From the NCBI RefSeq assembly GCF_001038505.1, contig NZ_LDPY01000001.1, positions 2,914,001 through 2,978,000 on the forward strand: 64,000 bases of DNA, written 5' to 3'. The position numbers and the translations under genes were made by a program. The notes under the pieces are model-generated. The model worked only from the letters and a program-made list of their open reading frames with translations. It made no database searches and had not been told where the DNA came from. The stretch comes from Puniceibacterium sp. IMCC21224. GTDB taxonomy: Bacteria > Pseudomonadota > Alphaproteobacteria > Rhodobacterales > Rhodobacteraceae. The number at the start of each line of letters is the position of its first letter. The first letter of the stretch is position 1. Positions 58,881 to 64,000 of this stretch are shown in pieces.

Positions 58881-60056
58881 TCAGGGATTGATGAGCGAAG
58901 CCGCCGCGCGATCGAGACGGGCGACACCTTCGGCAATCTCGTCGGGTGTGATGGTTAGCGGGGGGAGCAGGCGGATGACGTTGTCCGCCGCGGGTACGGT
59001 GATCAGCTCCTGACCATAGCAGGCCTGCAACACGTCACCGTTCGGCACGCGGCATTTCAGGCCGATCATCAGACCTGCGCCGCGCACCTCTTCGAACACA
59101 TCGGGATGAGCTGCGACGAGCCCTTCGAGCTTTTGCCGCAGGGTGCCGGCGCGCGCGTTCACATCGGCCAGAAAGTCGGGATCAGCTACATATTCCATCA
59201 CTGCGCAACCCACAGCGCAGGCCAGCGGGTTGCCGCCGTAAGTTGACCCGTGGGTGCCTGCGGTCATTCCCGAGGCCGCCTCTTCGGTCGCCAGTACCGC
59301 GCCCAGCGGGAAGCCGCCGCCGATGCCCTTGGCCACCATCATGATGTCTGGGGTGATGCCCGCCCATTCATGGGCAAAGAGCCGCCCGGTCCGCCCCATG
59401 CCGCATTGCACCTCGTCGAGGATCAGTAATGTGCCGGTTTCGTCGCAGAGCGCGCGCAGGTTTTGCAGGTCGGCGTCGGACAGCGGGCGGATGCCGCCTT
59501 CGCCTTGTACCGGTTCAATCAGGATGGCGGCGGTGGTGTCGCTCACGGCTGCCTTGAGCGCATCCAGATCGCCCCAAGGTAAATGCACAAAACCGGGCAA
59601 AATCGGGCCAAAGCCCTTGATCATTTTCTCGGACCCCGCGGCAGCAATGCCAGCCGAAGAGCGACCGTGGAACGAACCTGCGAAGGTGATGATATCCGTC
59701 CGCTCAGTCTGGCCCTTGTCGTACCAGTATTTGCGCGCCATCTTGACCGCCAGTTCGCAGCTCTCGGTACCGGAATTGGTGAAGAACACGGTGTCCGCAA
59801 AGGTATGTTCGACAAGCAGATCCGCCAGCTTCTGCTGCTGCGGGATCTGGTAAAGGTTGGACACATGCCACAGACTGCCCGCCTGTTCGGTCAATGCCGC
59901 GACCAGCACCGGATGGGCGTGACCCATGACGTTGACGGCAATGCCGGCCCCAAGGTCGAGAAATCGGCGCCCGTCCGCCTCGATCAGCCAGCTGCCTTCG
60001 CCTTTGACAAAGCTGAGCGGCGCACGGTTGTAGGTCGGCAGGACGGAAGGGATCAT
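58881..60056 (-). CDS. argD: Acetylornithine aminotransferase
   Basis: 391 residues. PLP-dependent transaminase of arginine synthesis (N-acetylornithine to N-acetylglutamate semialdehyde). [13 protein letters not shown] and [15 protein letters not shown] at the start, the FHGRS loop, [14 protein letters not shown] with the pyridoxal-nearby Asp, and [15 protein letters not shown] with the Schiff-base Lys are intact. Start ATG 60054-60056 has GAGG upstream. Together with argF it is the classic argD-argF pair. A 336-base stretch upstream to the dipeptidase gene holds its promoter; I saw no operator I could name. Confidence 0.95.
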   Translation of the reverse strand: MIPSVLPTYNRAPLSFVKGEGSWLIEADGRRFLDLGAGIAVNVMGHAHPVLVAALTEQAGSLWHVSNLYQIPQQQKLADLLVEHTFADTVFFTNSGTESCELAVKMARKYWYDKGQTERTDIITFAGSFHGRSSAGIAAAGSEKMIKGFGPILPGFVHLPWGDLDALKAAVSDTTAAILIEPVQGEGGIRPLSDADLQNLRALCDETGTLLILDEVQCGMGRTGRLFAHEWAGITPDIMMVAKGIGGGFPLGAVLATEEAASGMTAGTHGSTYGGNPLACAVGCAVMEYVADPDFLADVNARAGTLRQKLEGLVAAHPDVFEEVRGAGLMIGLKCRVPNGDVLQACYGQELITVPAADNVIRLLPPLTITPDEIAEGVARLDRAAASLINP

Positions 60057-60392
60057 GGTCAGGTCCTCATGGGAAAGCCCGATTGGTGCCAAGGGCATGC
60101 GGGCAAGTCAAGGTATTTGGGAATAGAACCGGCAGAACCGACAGACCAGTGGCCTGCCGCATAAAAGAGATCAGATGTCTCGTCGGATGATCTGCATGGC
60201 GTTCATACCCATTGGCATACCAATCCTGCGCCCGAAAGCAAGCGTTATTGCGCTGGTAGCAGCAGAACCGGAACGGATGCTGGCGCGGCCCTCTGATCTC
60301 GGGATGTGCACCCCAATGGCACATCGCAGGCGATCCGCGCCACGACCGCGATTAAATTTGCACCCCGCCAGTCGATTGGCTAGCGTCGCCTC
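60057..60392. other. Divergent intergenic region argD / dipeptidase, no gene
   Basis: 336 bases. Short reading frames of under 90 codons on both strands lack ribosome sites and resemble nothing known. The part near 60180-60240 is somewhat AT-richer. It must hold the argD and dipeptidase promoters. Confidence 0.5.
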
Positions 60393-61373
60393 ATGCGCGC
60401 CCCGGTGATCGACAATCTGCAATATGCCAACTGGTCTGAGAAAATCTTTCGCCAGATGCGCAGCGGTGGCGTCGACGCCGTGCATGTCACCATCGCCTAC
60501 CATGAATCCTTTCGCGAGATGGTGTCGAATCTCGAAGTCTGGAACCGCCGATTCGAAGCGCTGCCGCATCTGATTTTCAGGGGCAGCACAGCCGATGACG
60601 TGGAGTTGGCGCGCGACACCAACCGCACCGCGATTTTCTTTGGATTTCAGAACCCCTCGCCGATTGGCGATGACATCGGCCTGGTCGAGATCGTGTACCA
60701 ACTGGGGGTGCGTTTTATGCAACTGACCTATAACAACCAGTCGTTGCTGGCGACTGGTTGTTATGAGGAGGACGACACCGGTCTTACCCGCATGGGTCGC
60801 GCCGTTGTAACCGAAATGAACCGCGTCGGGCTGGTGATCGACATGAGCCATTCGGCCGAGCGTTCGACCCTCGAAGCCATAGAACATTCGACCCGGCCCG
60901 TCGCAATCACCCACGCCAATCCCGACTGGTGGCATCCTGCGTTGCGCAACAAATCCGACACAGTATTACGGGCGCTGACAAATGCGGGTGGGATGCTGGG
61001 ATTTTCGCTTTATCCGCATCATCTGGCCGGCGGGACCAACTGCACACTCTCGCAGTTCTGCGAGATGATCGCCGAAGCGGCGTCGCGCTACGGTGCCGAA
61101 AATCTCGGCCTTGGCTCGGATCTATGCCAGGATCAGCCCGACAGCGTGGTCGAGTGGATGCGCGCGGGTCGCTGGACCAAGAATGTCGAGTATGGCGAAG
61201 GCTCGGCCACCGCGCCCGGATTTCCGCCAATGCCAGATTGGTTTAAGGACAATCGCGACTGGGACAACATCCGTGACGGCCTGCGCGATACCGGATTTTC
61301 CCGCGACGAAACGGACGGAATCATGGGCGGCAACTGGCTGCGGTTCTATCGCCACAGCTTTGGACCAAAGTGA
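60393..61373 (+). CDS. Peptidase M19 (membrane dipeptidase family)
   Basis: 326 residues. Amidohydrolase-type TIM barrel: LVIDMSHSAERST has the metal-ligand His, PVAITHANPDWWHP the second His, and GLGSDLCQD the catalytic Asp. Family members hydrolyse dipeptides including those with D-amino acids. The usual N-terminal HxD metal pair is not obvious (starts MRAPVIDNLQYANW), so activity may be altered. Start ATG 60393 gives this N-terminus; no signal peptide. Confidence 0.85.
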   Translation: MRAPVIDNLQYANWSEKIFRQMRSGGVDAVHVTIAYHESFREMVSNLEVWNRRFEALPHLIFRGSTADDVELARDTNRTAIFFGFQNPSPIGDDIGLVEIVYQLGVRFMQLTYNNQSLLATGCYEEDDTGLTRMGRAVVTEMNRVGLVIDMSHSAERSTLEAIEHSTRPVAITHANPDWWHPALRNKSDTVLRALTNAGGMLGFSLYPHHLAGGTNCTLSQFCEMIAEAASRYGAENLGLGSDLCQDQPDSVVEWMRAGRWTKNVEYGEGSATAPGFPPMPDWFKDNRDWDNIRDGLRDTGFSRDETDGIMGGNWLRFYRHSFGPK

Positions 61374-61471
61374 CCTGTACGTCCCCTGTTTCAAAGACGG
61401 CACACCGAATTCGGAACACCTGAACCCTACGCATTTTAGCCCAGCTTCAAAATGACAATACACACTCCCAG

Positions 61472-61493
61472 CTTCTTCTCTTTTTAAATACGC
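61472..61493. repeat. Short dispersed repeat, copy B
   Basis: 22 bases CTTCTTCTCTTTTTAAATACGC in the 149-base gap after the dipeptidase gene, one base different from copy A at 40818-40839. In a third reading context it creates a pseudo-coding run (AYLKREE-type residues). Confidence 0.55.
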
Positions 61494-61522
61494 AAATCCA
61501 CGACGTCGCCAAGTGAGCGGCG

Positions 61523-63148
61523 TCAAGGCTCTGGCAGGGCAAAGACCTGCCCCGGGTAGATCAGGTCCGGATTGCGAATGCTGCCGCGATTGGCGTCAAA
61601 GACCCGGACATAGGCGATACCTTCGCCATAACGGTCGCGGGCAATCGCCCAGAGCGTATGCCCTGGCTGCACCGTCACCGCTTGCGCAGCCACGCCATCG
61701 CTCAACGCTGCCACGGCGGCCAGAACCGCGACCTCTTCGCGCTTAAACGGGCTTTCAACCCGCGCACCGACCGATCCATCGTCGCGCAATTGATCGACCC
61801 GCAAGGTATAGATGCCGGTGGCAACATCTGGCAGCGCCACGCGCCAGCGCCCGTCAGCGCGAATCCGGGATGTCGTCACGGGGGCATTATCAAGATAGAT
61901 CCGCACCTGCGCGGCGCCGCGCCCGCGCCCGGTGAGGATCACGTTGCCGTCATCCTCATAGGTGATGGCATCGAGCGCCACATCCGTCAGCGCCTCTGGT
62001 ACATCCGCAGTCGGTGCAGGGGCCTGGAGCACCTCGATCCCGGCACGGCTGGACAGGATCACCGTCGGCGCCGCGGCGGGCTGCGGAGCCGGGGCGATTG
62101 GCGCGGGTCTCGTGATCTCTGCGATTTCAGCAGTCGCGGCAGCACTTCCCCCCGACTGAGCGGCGGAGGTGGCGGCCGTCACAGCCGCCAATGCGGTGGG
62201 TATTTTACCGTCTGGTGCTGCGGCATCTGGCTGGGCAGATGCCAGCCCCGATGCTTCCTCACCCGCCTCTTCGGGCGGCGGCGTGCTGGCTGTGTCCACC
62301 TGGTCGGCAATCATGGCAATCCCGTCTGCCCCGGCGTTCGGTTCGAATCTGTCTTGTGCTGTCTCTATCTCAGCCGCGCCCTGATCGACCACGTAACTCG
62401 TCTCGACCCCTACCGGGTCTGACGCCCCTCGAACGACCGAAGGTGCGGCGACAGCGTCGTCTGTGACAACTACGACTTGTGCCACATCGGCTGCGACCAT
62501 GGGGAATGTCACCGAGACCTCGGATGGGGACTGCGCCACAGTGGCGGGTGCAACTTCCGGGTTGGACGGATCACTGCCGTTCTGCAAAGCCGAGGCGATC
62601 TGTGTCCCCAGCGTTGGCGCAATAAGGACCGTATCCTCGGACTGGGTTCTGACGCCGCCGATCCGCATAACAAGGCTCAGCTTCCGTGCGGCAGCACTGG
62701 GGGCAAGGGTCAGAAATCCGACAAACTTTCCGGTTCCGTCCGACACTGCCGCGGCTGCAATCTGATCATCGACCAGGATTTCCACATCGCTTTGCGCCTC
62801 GGCGATTCCGGCGACAAGCGTGGTGCCGTCCGCTTCGACCCGCACCAGGTCGAAGGTCGGCGGCGCCGGAGCTGCAGCCATCGGCACATTTGTTGATGTC
62901 GCTGCGTCGACATTCAGTTCTGGCGGGGTCGTTGCAGTTGACTGCAGCGACGCCTCACCTGCGGGCGGGTCATCGGCAGGCACAGCGGCGTCGTTGCTGC
63001 CCTGTGTAACCGACGCCACGCCAGAATTCGCGCCGGGTGCGGTCGACATCCGTCCGCTGACCAGCAGCGCGACCGCCACCAATCCCACCGCAGCGAGCCC
63101 GCCAAGGGCCAGTCCTGTGGTGCCGCTCGCCAAGCCGCCCTTGCTCAT
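61523..63148 (-). CDS. LysM domain protein with long Ala/Pro-rich spacer
   Basis: 541 residues. One membrane segment near the N-terminus (LALGGLAAVGLVAVALLVSG) anchors it in the inner membrane. Residues about 40-340 are low-complexity Ala/Pro/Thr/Glu-rich; around 400-470 are Ig-like or big-domain segments (NVILTGRGRGAAQVRIYLDNAPV); the C-terminal VQPGHTLWAIARDRYGEG to PDLIYPGQVFALP is a LysM domain that binds peptidoglycan. A cell-envelope role is likely. Start ATG 63146-63148. Confidence 0.85.
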   Translation of the reverse strand: MSKGGLASGTTGLALGGLAAVGLVAVALLVSGRMSTAPGANSGVASVTQGSNDAAVPADDPPAGEASLQSTATTPPELNVDAATSTNVPMAAAPAPPTFDLVRVEADGTTLVAGIAEAQSDVEILVDDQIAAAAVSDGTGKFVGFLTLAPSAAARKLSLVMRIGGVRTQSEDTVLIAPTLGTQIASALQNGSDPSNPEVAPATVAQSPSEVSVTFPMVAADVAQVVVVTDDAVAAPSVVRGASDPVGVETSYVVDQGAAEIETAQDRFEPNAGADGIAMIADQVDTASTPPPEEAGEEASGLASAQPDAAAPDGKIPTALAAVTAATSAAQSGGSAAATAEIAEITRPAPIAPAPQPAAAPTVILSSRAGIEVLQAPAPTADVPEALTDVALDAITYEDDGNVILTGRGRGAAQVRIYLDNAPVTTSRIRADGRWRVALPDVATGIYTLRVDQLRDDGSVGARVESPFKREEVAVLAAVAALSDGVAAQAVTVQPGHTLWAIARDRYGEGIAYVRVFDANRGSIRNPDLIYPGQVFALPEP

Positions 63149-63268
63149 ATTTAATCCAGTCCCGTGCATTGCGCGCCAACATCCCCGGATGCCCGCCTGC
63201 GTGGTTGAGCGAATATAGCAAGCGCGCTATCACGGGTCAAAACCACATCGCCGGATCGGACCCCAAAA

Positions 63269-63817
63269 ATGACAATGAAATCAATTTGTGTCTATTGCGG
63301 CGCACGATCAGGCAGTGACCCGACCTTTGCCACCGAAGCCGAGGCATTGGGGCGCGCCATTGCCGCTGAGGGTTGGCGGCTGGTGTATGGTGCCGGGGAT
63401 GTTGGCCTTATGGGGATCGTCGCGCGGGCGACTCAGGCGGCTGGGGGTGACACCTTTGGCGTGATCCCGCAGCATCTGTTGGCCTGGGAAGTGGGCAAAA
63501 CCGACCTTACCCGCTTTGTCGTGACCGAAACCATGCACGAGCGTAAAAAGGTCATGGTGATGAACGCCGACGCCATCGTTGTGATGCCGGGCGGCGCCGG
63601 ATCACTGGACGAATTCTTTGAGGTACTGACCTGGCGACAGCTGGGCTTGCATGGAAAACCGATCTTTCTGATGAACGTCAACGGCTATTGGGATCCACTG
63701 AACGCGCTGCTGCAACATGTGGTCGATCATGGCTTTGCTGATGCTTCGATCGCCGGGTTCGTCGGCAGCGAACCAACGGCAGACGCGATAATAGACGCTC
63801 TGCGCCGCACGCTCTGA
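63269..63817 (+). CDS. LOG family protein (putative nucleotide riboside phosphoribohydrolase)
   Basis: 182 residues. ICVYCGARSG at the start, HERKKVMV and the PGGAGSLDEF segment (107-116) match the LOG family, whose members cleave nucleotide monophosphate ribosides (cytokinin-activating in some organisms). The canonical PGGxGTxxE has Ser in place of Thr, which still occurs in bacterial members. Start ATG 63269; a second ATG two codons later is possible. Convergent with the next gene and overlaps it by 91 bases. Confidence 0.92.
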   Translation: MTMKSICVYCGARSGSDPTFATEAEALGRAIAAEGWRLVYGAGDVGLMGIVARATQAAGGDTFGVIPQHLLAWEVGKTDLTRFVVTETMHERKKVMVMNADAIVVMPGGAGSLDEFFEVLTWRQLGLHGKPIFLMNVNGYWDPLNALLQHVVDHGFADASIAGFVGSEPTADAIIDALRRTL

Positions 63818-64000
63818 TGCCGCCAGGCAGCCCCTGAATAGAGCGCCAGCGCGGTCCAGATCAGGCCAAATGCGATAGCGTGGACAAGGCCGAAAGGTTC
63901 GCCAAATATCATCACAGCGCAGACGAACTGCAATGTCGGGTTTATATATTGCAGCAGGCCAATGCTGGCCATCGTCACCCGTTGCGAAGCATACGCGAAC
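63727..64000 (-). CDS. RarD/EamA-type transporter, C-terminal fragment at window edge
   Basis: The visible 91 residues end at a stop at 63727-63729. The right edge reads FAYASQRVTMASIGLLQYINPTLQFVCAVMIFGEP in frame, with the membrane-segment pattern of the last part of RarD-like EamA permeases, then LVHAIAFGLIWTALALYSG and a polar tail. The 5' end is outside the window. The polar tail (about 30 residues) overlaps the LOG gene antisense, so its conserved part ends before the overlap. Substrate unknown. Confidence 0.85.
   Translation of the reverse strand, partial: FAYASQRVTMASIGLLQYINPTLQFVCAVMIFGEPFGLVHAIAFGLIWTALALYSGAAWRHQSVRRRASIIASAVGSLPTNPAIEASAKP

Noticed and set aside
60171..60408. 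Short open frames in the argD/dipeptidase gap
   Set aside because: No ribosome site, no recognised product, and both strands have similar noise.
1..64000. tRNA, rRNA, CRISPR, prophage, insertion sequence or integron
   Set aside because: Read on both strands; no tRNA cloverleaf, repeat-spacer array, transposase or phage structural protein was recognised.

Overview
The window comes from a GC-rich alphaproteobacterium, most likely a marine member of the Rhodobacterales (Roseobacter group). Reasons: the FtsZ with a long C-terminal linker, the gene order recN-bamD-lpxC-ftsZ-ftsA-ftsQ-ddl-murB-(two DUF2484 genes)-murC-murG-ftsW-murD on one strand, FtsA and MurB sequence style, and many ATGA start/stop overlaps. 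I saw no rRNA, tRNA, CRISPR array, prophage or insertion sequence. This is chromosomal sequence with a large catabolic block in the middle.

1-17.9 kb: envelope and division cluster (dcw) on the minus strand, from a truncated recN at the left edge to murD. Two plus-strand genes, a BaiN-like flavoprotein and a protein with a ParB-like motif, sit between ftsW and murD. mraY, murF, murE and ftsI, which often lie next to murD, are not in the window. 18-25.7 kb: small accessory genes (two alpha/beta hydrolases, one lacking the nucleophile serine; an NTF2-like double-domain protein; an M15-like peptidase; a VOC protein; an MFS transporter), then thrS.

26.1-28.8 kb: a four-gene bufferin operon, with a Sec-exported DUF2282 precursor (bufA), its MNIO/DUF692 modifying enzyme (bufB), the DUF2063 partner (bufC) and a DoxX-type membrane protein. 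This is a ribosomally made, cysteine-modified copper-handling metallophore system. 28.8-34.3 kb: a small membrane protein, an ArsC-like reductase, a cold-shock protein, divergent metR/metF, a GAPDH paralogue and an Asp-box repeat protein.

34.3-52.7 kb: the most interesting region. A minus-strand operon of 12 genes, mostly coupled by 4-base ATGA overlaps, carries 2-aminobenzoyl-CoA monooxygenase/reductase, an SDR, a MarR regulator, an enoyl-CoA hydratase, an acyl-CoA dehydrogenase, tryptophan 2,3-dioxygenase, an unlisted 29-codon ORF, a 2-aminobenzoate-CoA ligase-like enzyme, a cupin, an FMO-like monooxygenase, a thioesterase and a RidA protein. Divergently, an HGGYW-type arylformamidase is followed by a complete branched-chain-type ABC transporter, a second paralogous cupin and a PhzS-like FAD hydroxylase. 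Together these read as tryptophan to formylkynurenine to kynurenine, and anthranilate through anthraniloyl-CoA into beta-oxidation-like steps. Kynureninase, which must join the two halves, is missing from the window. The shared promoter region holds two nested perfect inverted repeats with the same centre, a strong operator candidate for the MarR protein.

52.9-64 kb: rpmB, an alpha/beta hydrolase, meaB, hrpB, argD-argF, an M19 dipeptidase, a LysM envelope protein, a LOG-family nucleotide hydrolase and the C-terminal end of a RarD/EamA transporter, which overlaps the LOG gene by 91 bases tail to tail.
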